Positions 33,379 through 42,480 of a stretch of DNA of 64,000 bases are shown one piece after another (within the stretch, counting starts at the first letter, position 1; every line of letters begins with the position of its first letter). Location: assembly GCF_000015045.1 (NCBI RefSeq), contig NC_008609.1:3337501-3401500 (forward strand). Direction: 5' to 3'. The translations under genes were made by a program, and so were the position numbers. The DNA comes from Pelobacter propionicus DSM 2379. GTDB lineage: Bacteria > Desulfobacterota > Desulfuromonadia > Geobacterales > Pseudopelobacteraceae. Under the pieces are notes generated by a model. The model was not told where the DNA came from and did no database searches. It saw only the letters and a list, made by a program, of their open reading frames with translations.

Positions 33379-33545
33379 TCAACCTGGACTTCCAGGGCGC
33401 GAGGCGCATCATTCTGAAACGGTATGAAGCCCAGGACTGTTCCAGGGAAAGCTTTGAACACGAAAGTGAATTCAACACTCCTCAGAAGATCTGTGTGGGG
33501 GTGCGTCAGGATGCAGTCAGCAGCAGGAAGTTCCGCCAGCCCTAG
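33351..33545 (+). pseudogene. Unidentified coding relic
   Basis: A start-less plus-strand frame ending at 33545 reads like protein (RLREINLDFQGARRIILKRY, then DCSRESFEHESEFNTPQKIC). It partly overlaps the regulator relic on the other strand. I do not recognise a family and there is no start codon or ribosome-binding site. It may be a fragment left by the same deletion. Confidence 0.25.
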
Positions 33546-33592
33546 TTCCCCCCCTCATCACGCACACTCTCTTCACGCACCCCAAACACACA

Positions 33593-33627
33593 AGCGCCCC
33601 GCGGGACCTGATGGTCCGCGGGGCGCT
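33593..33627 (-). terminator. Terminator of the transcarboxylase operon
   Basis: AGCGCCCCGCGGGACC-TGAT-GGTCCGCGGGGCGCT forms a ~15-bp stem with one bulged base, 35 bp beyond the biotin-carrier stop. On the minus strand it is followed by the T-rich TTGTGTGTTTGG. Confidence 0.7.
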
Positions 33628-33661
33628 GTGGTTTGTTTCGTTACGGCTTTGGGCCTGTGGA

Positions 33662-34051
33662 CTATTCGAATTCCACCAGGACCTGGCCGTTCTTCACGGC
33701 CTCGCCCGGGCTTACGTGGATGGCCTTGATCTTGCCGGCCACATGCGCCGTGATGTTGGTCTCCATCTTCATGGCCTCAAGCACCAACAGCAGGTCGTCC
33801 TGCTTGATCTCCTGGCCCACTTCGCTGGTGACCTTGAAGACAACGCCGGCGATGGGGCTGCGGCAGACCTTGTCGTCCGGCAGGCCGTCGGCGGCAGGCG
33901 CGGTGGCGACCGGAACAATCGGGGTCACCGGCTGGGAGCTGATGGTGGCGGCGGGAACCGGCGCGGCCGCCGGCATGCGGACTTCTTCGCCTTCGACGAT
34001 TTCAACGTCTACGACGTATTTTTTCGAGTCTATTGTTAAGGTTAGCTGCAC
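33662..34051 (-). CDS. Biotin carboxyl carrier protein of transcarboxylase (1.3S-like)
   Basis: A 129-residue biotin carrier that shuttles the carboxyl group between the 12S and 5S partners. An N-terminal ~28-residue assembly segment (MQLTLTIDSKKYVVDVEIVE) and a Pro/Ala linker (residues ~27-58) precede the biotinyl domain; biotin attaches to Lys95 in LEAMKMETNI. Length and layout are close to the 123-residue 1.3S subunit of Propionibacterium transcarboxylase. Last gene of the cluster, 51 bp after the small subunit gene and followed by a strong terminator. Confidence 0.9.
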   Translation of the reverse strand: MQLTLTIDSKKYVVDVEIVEGEEVRMPAAAPVPAATISSQPVTPIVPVATAPAADGLPDDKVCRSPIAGVVFKVTSEVGQEIKQDDLLLVLEAMKMETNITAHVAGKIKAIHVSPGEAVKNGQVLVEFE

Positions 34052-34102
34052 GTCGAGTCTCCTCTGAAAGATATTCTTACAGTCATGGATGTATGCGCGT
34101 TT

Positions 34103-34279
34103 CTAGATACTGCTGATACGTGCCCCGTGCAGTGCAACACGCCCCTGCATGGCCCAGCTGCTGGGTCCCTGGTCCCTGATCACGCGCGCTTTTCTGATAC
34201 GCACGTTCTTGCCAAGGAAGGCGGCGATGGAGGCTGACATGATCATCAGTATTTCCGGTGCTATTTTCTCTTCCGACAT
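34103..34279 (-). CDS. Small subunit-like protein of the transcarboxylase / methylmalonyl-CoA decarboxylase cluster (58 aa)
   Basis: Short gene with start and stop read directly from the sequence. The product begins MSEEKIAPEILMIMSASIAA, continues FLGKNVRIRKARVIRD and ends SSWAMQGRVALHGARISSI. It has a hydrophobic N-terminal helix and a basic second half with a W-x-x-x-G-R element. This resembles the tiny epsilon/delta-type subunits found in sodium-pumping methylmalonyl-CoA decarboxylases (MmdE-like), by memory rather than alignment. It lies between the 12S and 1.3S genes with short gaps, so it is probably a structural component. No membrane beta subunit is nearby. Confidence 0.6.
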   Translation of the reverse strand: MSEEKIAPEILMIMSASIAAFLGKNVRIRKARVIRDQGPSSWAMQGRVALHGARISSI

Positions 34280-34303
34280 TGCGTCCTCCGGTGTGGTGTG
34301 TGG

Positions 34304-35854
34304 TTACAGCGGAATCAGGCCGTGCTTCTTGGCCGGACGCAGCTCGCGTTTGCGGTAGAGGATGTCGAGGGCCATGGCCAGTTCGCGACGGGTGTACGCC
34401 GGTTCGATGACGTCGTCCACCTGGTTGCAGGCGGCGGCGGCAAACGGGTTGGCAAAGTTCTCGCGGTATTCGTCGATGAGTTCCTGGCGCTTGGCCTTGG
34501 GATCGGCAGCTTCTTTGAGCTCTTTACGGAAGATGACGTCGACGGCGCCTTCGGCACCCATGACGGCGATCTCGGCGGTGGGCCAGGCCAGGACGCGGTC
34601 GGCGCCCAGGTCTTTGGCGCACATGGCCAGATTGGCGCCGCCGTAGGATTTACGCAGCTCGACGGTGAGCTTGGGTACGGTGGCGGCGGAGTAGGCGAAG
34701 AGCATCTTGGCGCCGTGACGGATGATGCCGCCGTATTCCTGCTGGACACCGGGCATGAAGCCGGGGGTGTCGACGAAGGTGATCAGCGGGATGTTGAAGG
34801 CGTTGCAGAAACGGATGAAGCGGGCAGCCTTGTCGGAGCAGTTGATGTCCAGGACGCCGGCCATGGCGTTGGGCTGGTTGGCGATGACGCCGACGGTGCG
34901 ACCCTGCAGGCGGGCAAAGCCGATGACGATGTTGGTGGCGTAGCCGGCCTGGATCTCCATGAAGTCGCCCTTGTCAAAGATGTTGACAATGACGTCACGG
35001 ACGTCGTAACGCAGTTTGGGATCCAGCGGTACGATGTTGTTGAGAGCCTTGTTGGGCAGGATGGTCTCTTCCGCTTCCAGCTGGGGAGGATCTTCCAGGT
35101 TGTTGCTGGGCAGGAAGGAGAGCAGCCTGCGGGTGATGTCCAGGGCGTGCTTGTCGTCTTCGGCGACGAAGTGGATGACGCCGGAGGTGTTCATGTGAAC
35201 CTGCGGCCCACCCAGGTCTTCGGCGCTGACCACTTCACCGGTGACGGCCTTGATGACGGCAGGGCCGGTGATGAACATGCGGGCGCTCTTGGTCTGGATG
35301 ATGAAGTCGGTGAGAGCCGGGCTGTACACGGCGCCACCGGCGCAGGGACCGGCGATGATGGAGATCTGGGGGATGACGCCGGAGGCCTTGACGTTGGCGT
35401 AGAAGATGCGGCCGTAGCCACCCAGGCTGTGGTTACCTTCCTGGATGCGCGCCCCGCCGGAGTCGTTGATGACGACGCAGGGAGAGCCGGTCTTGAGGGC
35501 GTCTTCCATGGCCCGCACGATCTTGTCGGCGTGGACTTCGCCCACGGCGCCGCCGGCGACGGTGAAGTCCTGGCTGGCTACGTGCACGAGGCGGCCGTCG
35601 ATGGTGCCGGCGCCGGTGACGACACCTTCGGCAGGCAGGACTTTGCCTTCCATGCCGAAGTAGGTGCAGCGGTGCTTGGCGTACATGCCGCTCTCCAGGA
35701 AGCTGTCCTGGTCCAGCATGTAGTCGAGACGCTCACGGGCGGTCATGCTGCCGGCGGCGTGCTGTTTCTCAATTCGGGCGCGACCGCCACCAAGGGCGAT
35801 CTCGGCCTTCTTGTCGTTGAGTTCCTGGATTCTATCCTCTATTGTGATTGCCAT
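34304..35854 (-). CDS. Methylmalonyl-CoA carboxyltransferase 12S-type subunit
   Basis: A 516-residue acyl-CoA carboxyltransferase of the crotonase-fold pair (beta+alpha in one chain). Contains VINDSGGARIQEG and IIAGPCAGGAVYSPALTDF in the first half; VDTPGFMPGVQQEYGGIIRH and ELRKSYGGANLAMCAKDLGA in the second, which bind CoA and biotin; and the typical end AKKHGLIPL. It removes or adds the carboxyl of methylmalonyl-CoA on biotin. Context (5S upstream, 1.3S downstream, no OadB/MmdB sodium pump) favours a transcarboxylase role in propionate metabolism over decarboxylation. Confidence 0.9.
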   Translation of the reverse strand: MAITIEDRIQELNDKKAEIALGGGRARIEKQHAAGSMTARERLDYMLDQDSFLESGMYAKHRCTYFGMEGKVLPAEGVVTGAGTIDGRLVHVASQDFTVAGGAVGEVHADKIVRAMEDALKTGSPCVVINDSGGARIQEGNHSLGGYGRIFYANVKASGVIPQISIIAGPCAGGAVYSPALTDFIIQTKSARMFITGPAVIKAVTGEVVSAEDLGGPQVHMNTSGVIHFVAEDDKHALDITRRLLSFLPSNNLEDPPQLEAEETILPNKALNNIVPLDPKLRYDVRDVIVNIFDKGDFMEIQAGYATNIVIGFARLQGRTVGVIANQPNAMAGVLDINCSDKAARFIRFCNAFNIPLITFVDTPGFMPGVQQEYGGIIRHGAKMLFAYSAATVPKLTVELRKSYGGANLAMCAKDLGADRVLAWPTAEIAVMGAEGAVDVIFRKELKEAADPKAKRQELIDEYRENFANPFAAAACNQVDDVIEPAYTRRELAMALDILYRKRELRPAKKHGLIPL

Positions 35855-35909
35855 GGTTCCTCACTTGTATTGAAATTACAATGTAGAAGTAAGCGATTAC
35901 GTGGTCAGG

Positions 35910-37409
35910 TTACTTTTTGTACGGGGCGACGACTACCTTGTGTTTCTGCCCTTCCAGGGTGACGGCATAGGTGATCGGGCCGGTGATCTTGCCCTGGTGC
36001 TCGGCAGCGGTGGCTGCGTCGACGGCGCCTTCTTCCGGGTCCTTGCCCAGGTTCATCGGGCCTTCTGCGCGGGTGGCGAAGAATTTGGCGGCTACCTGGG
36101 GGAACATGGCGTAGGTGAGCACGTCTTCGTCGCTACCGTCGTTGCCTTCCAGTGCTTCTGCTTCAGCTCTCAGTTTTGCCCATTCAGGATCGAGCAGGTC
36201 GGCGGGGCGGCAGGTGATCGGCTCTTTCTTGGCATGATCCTGGGCCTTGGCAACGATTTCCATGTTCTTGTCGCCGGGGCTGGCGCCGTAGTAGCCGAGC
36301 ATGATGTCGGCGAATTCGCCGGTGAGGACCTTGTATTTGCCCATCAGGACGTTGAGGACGGCCTGGGTGCCGACGATCTGGCTGCTGGGGGTGACCAGCG
36401 GTACATAGCCGGTGTCCTTGCGAACGCGCGGTACTTCTTCCAGAACTTCGGTGAGGCGGTCGCCGGCGCCCTGCTGGTTGAGCTGGCTTTCCAGGTTGGA
36501 GAGCATGCCGCCCGGGATCTGGCTCTTGAAGATTTCGGTCTCGACGCCGGTGACGGCGGAGAGGAACTGCTTGTAGCGGCCAAGGGTCTTGGAGAAGTAC
36601 AGTTTGGCCTTGAGGACCCGGTCCAGGTCAACTTTGGTGGTGTAGCCGGTGCCTTCCAGCATTTCGATCAGGCTCTCGGTGGGGTTGTGGCCAGGTCCCA
36701 AGCTCATGGAGCTGACGGCGGTGTCCACGCAGTCCACGCCGGCTTCGATGGCTTTCATCAGGCTGACCAGGGTGACGCCGGTGGTGGAGTGGGCATGCAG
36801 CTGGACGCGCAGGCCGGGGCAGGCTTCCTTGATCCCCTTGACCAGGTCATAGGCCGGCTGCGGCTTGATCAGGGCGGCCATGTCCTTGATGCAGATGGAG
36901 TCAACGCCCATGTCCTGCAGGCGCTTGGCCTGGTCCACGAACAGGGCGGTGGTGTGGATCGGGCTGACCGTGTAGCTGATGGTGCCCTGGGCGTGCTTGC
37001 CGGCTTTCTTGACCGCCTTGATGGAGGTCTCAAGGTTGCGCAGGTCGTTCAGGGCGTCGAAGATGCGGTACACGTCCATGCCGTTCTCGGCCGACTTGTC
37101 CACGAAACGCTCAACCACTTCGTCCTGGTAGTGGCGGTAGCCAAGCAGGTTCTGGCCGCGAAGCAGCATCTGAAGCTTGGTCTTGGGCATCAGCTTCTTG
37201 AAGGTGCGCAGACGCTCCCACGGATCCTCGTTCAGGTAGCGGATGCAGGAGTCGAAGGTGGCTCCACCCCAGCATTCGATTGACCAGTACCCGGCGTTGT
37301 CAAGCTCTTCACAGATGCCGGTCATGTCCTCGATACCAAGACGGGTGGCGATGAGGCTCTGGTGAGCATCCCGCAGGGCAAGTTCGGTTATGTCGATGAT
37401 CTTATCCAT
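35910..37409 (-). CDS. Transcarboxylase 5S-type subunit (pyruvate/oxaloacetate carboxyltransferase)
   Basis: A 499-residue DRE-TIM-type barrel protein of the pyruvate carboxylase CT / oxaloacetate decarboxylase alpha family. It transfers carboxyl from biotin to pyruvate to make oxaloacetate. ITELALRDAHQSLIATR with the metal-binding Asp, CWGGATFDSCIRYL, ICIKDMAAL (carbamylated-Lys region) and LHAHSTTG metal ligands are visible. It ends after the CT and PYC-associated regions without a biotinyl domain, as expected for a separate 1.3S carrier. I start at 37409 (MDKIIDITEL) with AGGAAA upstream; the frame opens at 37547. First gene of the cluster. Confidence 0.9.
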   Translation of the reverse strand: MDKIIDITELALRDAHQSLIATRLGIEDMTGICEELDNAGYWSIECWGGATFDSCIRYLNEDPWERLRTFKKLMPKTKLQMLLRGQNLLGYRHYQDEVVERFVDKSAENGMDVYRIFDALNDLRNLETSIKAVKKAGKHAQGTISYTVSPIHTTALFVDQAKRLQDMGVDSICIKDMAALIKPQPAYDLVKGIKEACPGLRVQLHAHSTTGVTLVSLMKAIEAGVDCVDTAVSSMSLGPGHNPTESLIEMLEGTGYTTKVDLDRVLKAKLYFSKTLGRYKQFLSAVTGVETEIFKSQIPGGMLSNLESQLNQQGAGDRLTEVLEEVPRVRKDTGYVPLVTPSSQIVGTQAVLNVLMGKYKVLTGEFADIMLGYYGASPGDKNMEIVAKAQDHAKKEPITCRPADLLDPEWAKLRAEAEALEGNDGSDEDVLTYAMFPQVAAKFFATRAEGPMNLGKDPEEGAVDAATAAEHQGKITGPITYAVTLEGQKHKVVVAPYKK

Positions 37410-37694
37410 GTAGTTTCCTGTCTCCCCAATGAAAATAGTGGTGCTAAAAAAATTCAGGGCGTGAATGCCCCTGTTACCCATGGTTGTACTTACACGCAGC
37501 AGCCTCGGCCCACTCCCGCCAGGGAAGCGCCTATCCACGCAAATCAAAAGCTGTTCTCTCTGGAGCGCATTATCACTTAGCTTTTTTCAATTTTATTGTC
37601 AATAAAAAAATATCCCGGCAACAGACCGCCCAGGTGAGGCGCCCAAATGCCAAAACAAGGCGTTTCCCCATGCCGGCGCCGACCAACCGGACAG
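37410..37694. other. Upstream region of the transcarboxylase operon, no gene seen
   Basis: A divergence zone between the 5S gene and the rpsI terminator. It contains an AT-rich patch (37569-37615) with a perfect TTGACA on the minus strand (37602-37597) but no -10 at standard spacing; GATAAT lies 22 bp away. A regulated promoter is possible but not resolved. Confidence 0.3.
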
Positions 37695-37732
37695 AAAAAA
37701 GGGGAAACTTCACTGTGGAAGTTTCCCCTTTT
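37695..37732. terminator. Intrinsic terminator of rplM-rpsI
   Basis: AAAAGGGGAAACTTC and GAAGTTTCCCCTTTT form a perfect 15-bp stem with a 6-nt loop, flanked by A and T runs, 35 bp beyond the rpsI stop. It can terminate in either direction. Confidence 0.85.
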
Positions 37733-37766
37733 ACAAACAGATGCCGGTCGTAGGACCAGTCCCCTC

Positions 37767-38159
37767 TTAACGCTTGGAGAACTGGAAGCGGGCGCGCGCT
37801 GCCTTGCGGCCGTATTTCTTACGCTCCTTGACGCGGGAGTCGCGGGTGATGAATCCGGCTTTTTTCAGCGTGCCGCGCAGCTCGGCATCAGCCTCCAGCA
37901 GCGCCTTGGTGATGCCGTGCCTGATGGCACCGGCCTGACCTGAGTCGCCGCCACCCTGAACGGTGACGAATACGTCGAACTTGCCCACATTCTCGGTCAG
38001 TTCCAGGGACTGGCGAACCACCATCTTCGATGTCTCGCGACCGAAGTAATCGTCCAGCGTTTTTTTGTTGACGGTTATCGCGCCGCTGCCCGGCTTGAGC
38101 CATACCCTGGCTACCGAGCTTTTGCGCTTGCCTGTTCCGTAAAAGCTTTCTGCTGCCAT
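37767..38159 (-). CDS. rpsI: 30S ribosomal protein S9
   Basis: A 130-residue ribosomal protein whose basic C-terminal tail reaches the P-site tRNA. It begins [20 protein letters not shown] and contains [20 protein letters not shown], ending in [16 protein letters not shown], the conserved tail. Follows rplM by 21 bp on the same strand, the universal L13-S9 pair. Confidence 0.98.
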
Positions 38160-38180
38160 ATCGTGCCTCTCCTCAGAGTA

Positions 38181-38609
38181 TTAAAGTGCCAGAACCTTGG
38201 GCTGCTGCGCATCATGGGGATGACTGCTACCCGCATAGATCTTCAGCTTCTTGAGCATGTGGCGGGAGAGCTTGTTCTTGGGAAGCATGCCCTTGACAGC
38301 CCTCTTGATCAGCTCCTCAGGTTTCTTCTCCAGGAGCTTGCCCGCGGAGATTTCCTTCAGGCCACCGGGAAAACCGGAGTGGCTGTAGTAGGACTTGTCC
38401 GCCAACTTGCGGCCGGTGAGGGCGATCTTTTCAGCGTTCACCACGATGACAAAGTCACCGGTGTCCACGCTGGGGGTATAGATTGCCTTGTTCTTGCCGC
38501 GCAGGATGTTCGCAATCTGGGAGGCGAGCCTTCCCAGCACCATCTCCTGAGCATCCACCAGATACCAATCACGCTTAACGTTTTCGATTTTTGCAACTTC
38601 GGTTTTCAT
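38181..38609 (-). CDS. rplM: 50S ribosomal protein L13
   Basis: A 142-residue early-assembly 50S protein. [40 protein letters not shown] and [20 protein letters not shown] are diagnostic. I place the start at 38609 ([15 protein letters not shown]), with GAGG upstream; the frame opens six codons earlier. First gene of the rplM-rpsI operon, with a good promoter ~60-90 bp upstream. Confidence 0.98.
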   Translation of the reverse strand: MKTEVAKIENVKRDWYLVDAQEMVLGRLASQIANILRGKNKAIYTPSVDTGDFVIVVNAEKIALTGRKLADKSYYSHSGFPGGLKEISAGKLLEKKPEELIKRAVKGMLPKNKLSRHMLKKLKIYAGSSHPHDAQQPKVLAL

Positions 38610-38669
38610 AGAATCCTCACTGAACATGTCCAGCCACGGGTGCTGAACATGGATTTTTCGAAGAGACGT

Positions 38670-38698
38670 AACCTACTAAATGGCCGTCTCCATGTCAA
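38670..38698 (-). promoter_or_regulatory. Predicted sigma70 promoter of rplM-rpsI
   Basis: On the minus strand a perfect TTGACA (38698-38693), a 17-bp spacer and TAGGTT (38675-38670). The transcript would begin ~55 nt before the rplM ATG. Confidence 0.55.
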
Positions 38699-38813
38699 GA
38701 AAAAAGATTTTTTATCCCCGAGAGCGGGCCAACCATGTTGTCAAGCCCGCTGTTTTCATGATACAAGAGCCTGCCGAAGCAAGAAGCAACAACATACTTC
38801 CGGAGTTACCCCT

Positions 38814-39101
38814 ATGAAGATTACCATCGCCGATGTGGAACACGTTGCCCGCCTGGCCAGACTGGAACTGAGCGACGAAGAGAAGCAACTCTTTGCCGGT
38901 CAGATGGACACCATCCTCGGCTATGTCGATAAGCTGAAGGAGCTGAATACCGACGGCATTCAGCCCACCTCCCACGCCGTCCCCATGGAGAACGCCTTCC
39001 GGGAGGACCAGACCCGCCCATCCATCGGCACCGCGAAGGCCCTGGCCAATGCGCCGGATCCGGTTCTGGGGTTCTTCCGCGTCCCTAAGGTTATCGAATA
39101 A
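38814..39101 (+). CDS. gatC: Aspartyl/glutamyl-tRNA amidotransferase subunit C
   Basis: A 95-residue small subunit that holds GatA and GatB together in the GatCAB complex, which converts misacylated Glu-tRNA-Gln and Asp-tRNA-Asn to the amide forms. DVEHVARLARLELSDEEKQL and DPVLGFFRVPKVIE are family signatures. The frame is open from far upstream, but the ATG at 38814 begins the conserved protein, with CGGAG before it. First of gatC-gatA-gatB. Confidence 0.96.
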   Translation: MKITIADVEHVARLARLELSDEEKQLFAGQMDTILGYVDKLKELNTDGIQPTSHAVPMENAFREDQTRPSIGTAKALANAPDPVLGFFRVPKVIE

Positions 39102-39129
39102 TAACATACTCGCACACTGGAGCCAGTGA

Positions 39130-40587
39130 ATGGATCTTTTCGACCTCACCCTACATGAACTGCACGCAAAACTGAAGAGCAAAGAGGTTTCCTCCCGCGA
39201 GGCGACTTCGGCCATGCTGGACCGCATCGCGGAACTGGAACCCCGGATCAACGCGTTCATCACCGTCACGCCGGAACGCGCCCTGGCCGAGGCCGAGGCG
39301 GCGGACCGGCGCATCGCGGCGGGTGAGGCGGACGTCCTGACCGGCATACCGCTGGCAGTCAAGGATATCTTCCTCACCGAAGGGACGCTCACCACCTGCG
39401 GTTCCCGTATCCTCAACAATTTTATCCCCCCCTACAGCGCAACCTCCTTCGAGAAGCTGAAGCAGCGGGGGATGGTCCTGCTGGGAAAACTGAACCAGGA
39501 CGAGTTTGCCATGGGATCGTCCAACGAGTCCAGCGCTTCCGGCCCGTGCCGCAACCCCTGGAACACGGACTGCATCCCGGGAGGCTCTTCGGGCGGTTCG
39601 GCCGCGGCAATCGCGGCCCGCCAGGCCACGGTCACCCTGGGCACGGATACCGGCGGTTCCATCCGCCAACCGGCCTCCCACTGCGGCTGCGTGGGGCTCA
39701 AACCGACCTACGGCCGGGTCTCGCGCTACGGCGTGATCGCCTACGCCTCCTCCCTGGACCAGGTAGGGCCGCTAACCCGGGATGTCACCGACTGCGCCAT
39801 CATGCTCGGCGCCTTGGCCGGCCACGACCCCAAGGACTCAACCAGCGTCGACAGGCCGGTTCCCGATTACCAGGCTGCCCTGACCAACGACATCAGGGGG
39901 CTCAGGATCGGCCTGCCCAGGGAATACTTCATCGAGGGGCTCGACCCGGACGTCCAGGCATCCATGGACCAAGCCATCGAGACCTACCGCCGCCTGGGAG
40001 CCGAGTTCACTGAGATATCCCTCCCCCACACCGACTATGCCGTGGCCAGCTACTACCTGATAGCCACCGCCGAGGCAAGCGCCAACCTGGCCCGCTACGA
40101 CGGCGTCCGCTTCGGCCATCGCGCCGAGCAGGCCGAGGGGCTGCTGGAGATGTACTCCCGGAGCCGCAGCCAGGGCTTCGGCAGCGAGGTCAAACGCCGC
40201 ATCATGCTGGGAACCTACGCCCTCTCCTCCGGCTACTACGACGCTTACTACCTCAAGGCCCAAAAGGTGCGGACTCTGATCATGGCCGACTTCATCCAGG
40301 CCTTCGAGGGAGTCGACCTAATCCTGACCCCTGTTGCCCCCACACCGGCCTTCAGGATCGGAGAAAAGGTCAACGATCCCCTGCAGATGTACCTCTCCGA
40401 CATTTTCACCATTCCGGTCAACCTGGCAGGGACCTGCGCCATGTCACTGCCGGCCGGCATCAGCGGGCAGGGTTTGCCCATCGGCGTACAGTTGATCGGC
40501 AAGCCGTTCGGCGAGGAGACCATCCTGCGGGCGGCCCACGCCTTCGAGCAAGCCACCGAATGGCACAGCCTGAGGGCGCCGCTGTAG
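39130..40587 (+). CDS. gatA: Glutamyl-tRNA(Gln) amidotransferase subunit A
   Basis: The amidase subunit releases ammonia from glutamine. 485 residues with the amidase-signature triad: Lys in [14 protein letters not shown], cis-Ser/Ser in [19 protein letters not shown] and [15 protein letters not shown]. Intact and standard length. It follows gatC by 28 bp and precedes gatB by 74 bp. Confidence 0.97.
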   Translation: MDLFDLTLHELHAKLKSKEVSSREATSAMLDRIAELEPRINAFITVTPERALAEAEAADRRIAAGEADVLTGIPLAVKDIFLTEGTLTTCGSRILNNFIPPYSATSFEKLKQRGMVLLGKLNQDEFAMGSSNESSASGPCRNPWNTDCIPGGSSGGSAAAIAARQATVTLGTDTGGSIRQPASHCGCVGLKPTYGRVSRYGVIAYASSLDQVGPLTRDVTDCAIMLGALAGHDPKDSTSVDRPVPDYQAALTNDIRGLRIGLPREYFIEGLDPDVQASMDQAIETYRRLGAEFTEISLPHTDYAVASYYLIATAEASANLARYDGVRFGHRAEQAEGLLEMYSRSRSQGFGSEVKRRIMLGTYALSSGYYDAYYLKAQKVRTLIMADFIQAFEGVDLILTPVAPTPAFRIGEKVNDPLQMYLSDIFTIPVNLAGTCAMSLPAGISGQGLPIGVQLIGKPFGEETILRAAHAFEQATEWHSLRAPL

Positions 40588-40661
40588 GGGCGGCCCCTGT
40601 GACTGCCACCAAGGGTAACCACACGGAGTTACCCCAACACTGACTTCGGAGAACCGTTCAC

Positions 40662-42101
40662 ATGAAATACCAAGCCGTTATCGGACTTGAGGTTCACGTC
40701 CAGCTCAAGACCGACTCCAAGATATTCTGCGGATGCTCCACCTCCTTCGGATCCGACCCCAACTCCCAAACCTGCCCGGTCTGTCTGGGGCTGCCCGGGG
40801 CACTGCCGGTGCTGAACAAAAAAGTGGTGGAATTCGCCATCAAGGCCGGTCTGGCCACCAACTGCTCCATCACCCAGCGCAGCATCTTCGCCCGCAAGAA
40901 CTACTTCTATCCGGACCTGCCCAAGGGATACCAGATCAGCCAGTTCGAGGATCCCGTCTGTCAGTGGGGCTGGCTGGATATCGAGCTGAACGGCGAAACC
41001 AAGCGCATCGGCATCACCCGCATCCACATGGAAGAAGACGCCGGCAAGCTGGTGCACGCTGACGTCCCCGAGCTGGAGGACGGGTCGGGCGTGGACCTGA
41101 ACCGGGCCTGCACACCGCTTCTGGAGGTGGTCTCCGAACCGGACCTGCGCTCATCCGACGAGGCGGTCAGCTATCTCAAGCAGCTGCACCAGATCGTGAC
41201 CTGGCTCGGTATCTGCGACGGCAACATGGAGGAGGGGAGCTTCCGCTGCGACGCCAATGTCTCGGTCATGGAGCAGGGGGCCGAGAAATTCGGCACCCGC
41301 GCCGAGATCAAGAACATCAACTCCTTCAGGTTCGTCAAGCAGGCCATCGAATACGAAATCCAGCGCCAGATCGACCTGATCGAGGATGGCGGCACGGTTG
41401 TCCAGGAAACACGCCTGTTCGATCCCGACAACGGCGTGACCCGCTCCATGCGCAGCAAGGAGGAGGCCCACGACTACCGCTACTTCCCCGATCCCGACCT
41501 GGTGCCGCTGGTAATCGACGACGACTGGATCCAGCGGGTGCGCCAGGGCCTGCCCGAACTGCCCGAGCACAAGAAGCAGCGCTTCATGAGCGAGTTCAGC
41601 ATCCCCGCCTATGACGCCGAAGTGCTCACCGCCAGCCGTCCCCTGGCCGAATACTATGAGGAGTGCGTGGCCTGCCACCACGACGGCAAGGCGGTTTCCA
41701 ACTGGGTCATGGGCGAGGTCACCCGCGGACTGAACGACAGCGGACTCTCCATAGAAAACTGCCCGGTCACCCCCCGGCTACTGGGGGGACTGCTCAAGCT
41801 GATGGATAACGGCACCATCTCCGGCAAGATCGCCAAGACGGTCTTCGACGAGATGTGGAAGAGCGGCAAAGAGCCGGCCGTCATCGTGGAGGAGCAGGGA
41901 CTGGTCCAGGTTTCCGACAACGGAGCCATCCTGGCCATCATCGACGAAATCATGGCCAAAAACCAGGGACAGGTGGCTGAGTACCGCAGCGGCAAGGACA
42001 AGTTGTTCGGGTTCTTTGTCGGCCAGGTCATGAAGGCCAGCAAGGGCAAGGCCAACCCCTCCCTGGTTAACGAGTTGCTGCTGGAGAAGCTGAAGGGATA
42101 G
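40662..42101 (+). CDS. gatB: Aspartyl/glutamyl-tRNA amidotransferase subunit B
   Basis: The kinase/transamidase subunit that phosphorylates the misacylated glutamyl or aspartyl group and carries tRNA-binding helical and YqeY domains. 479 residues beginning [20 protein letters not shown], with the zinc site (FCGCS...CPVCLGLPG), [20 protein letters not shown] and a C-terminal GatB/YqeY region ending [13 protein letters not shown]. Complete. A CheY-like gene starts 12 bp later, so read-through into the chemotaxis pair is likely. Confidence 0.97.
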
Positions 42102-42113
42102 GGGGAACGGACG

Positions 42114-42476
42114 ATGAGCCAGACCGTAATGATCGTCGATGACGCGCTGTTCATGCGAAAAATCATACGCGGCATTCTGGAGGAAAACGGATACCAGGTC
42201 GTGGCCGAGGCGGCCAGCGGCATCGAGGCCATGCGGCGCCTGCACGAACACACTCCCGATATCATCATCCTGGACATCATCCTCCCCGACGCCAACGGCC
42301 TCGATCTGCTCTCATCGATCCTCGGCGCAAGCCCCTCCTCCAGTGTTGCGGTCTGTTCGTCCATCGGCCAGGAGCCGGTCATCCAGAAGGCACTGGAGCT
42401 GGGAGCAAAGGCATTCATCCAGAAACCGCTCACCCCGGAAAAGGTGATCTCCGCGCTGTCGCACATGGAGGCATAG
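42114..42476 (+). CDS. CheY-like single-domain response regulator
   Basis: A 120-residue receiver domain only. The acidic pair in MIVDDALFMRK, phospho-Asp in IIILDIILPDANGLDL, the Ser/Thr switch (VAVCSSIGQ) and the conserved Lys in AFIQKPLTPEK are present, so it should be phosphorylated. It starts 12 bp after gatB and ends 4 bp before the CheA-like gene, its probable kinase. Whether it acts on a flagellar motor or elsewhere cannot be told. Confidence 0.9.
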   Translation: MSQTVMIVDDALFMRKIIRGILEENGYQVVAEAASGIEAMRRLHEHTPDIIILDIILPDANGLDLLSSILGASPSSSVAVCSSIGQEPVIQKALELGAKAFIQKPLTPEKVISALSHMEA

Positions 42477-42480
42477 CACC

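Noticed and set aside
34298-35962. 554-codon plus-strand open frame
   Set aside because: Antisense shadow of the 12S carboxyltransferase gene; no family resemblance and no ribosome-binding site.
37569-37602. Standard sigma70 promoter for the transcarboxylase operon
   Set aside because: TTGACA is perfect, but the only good -10 (GATAAT) is 22 bp away, outside normal spacing.
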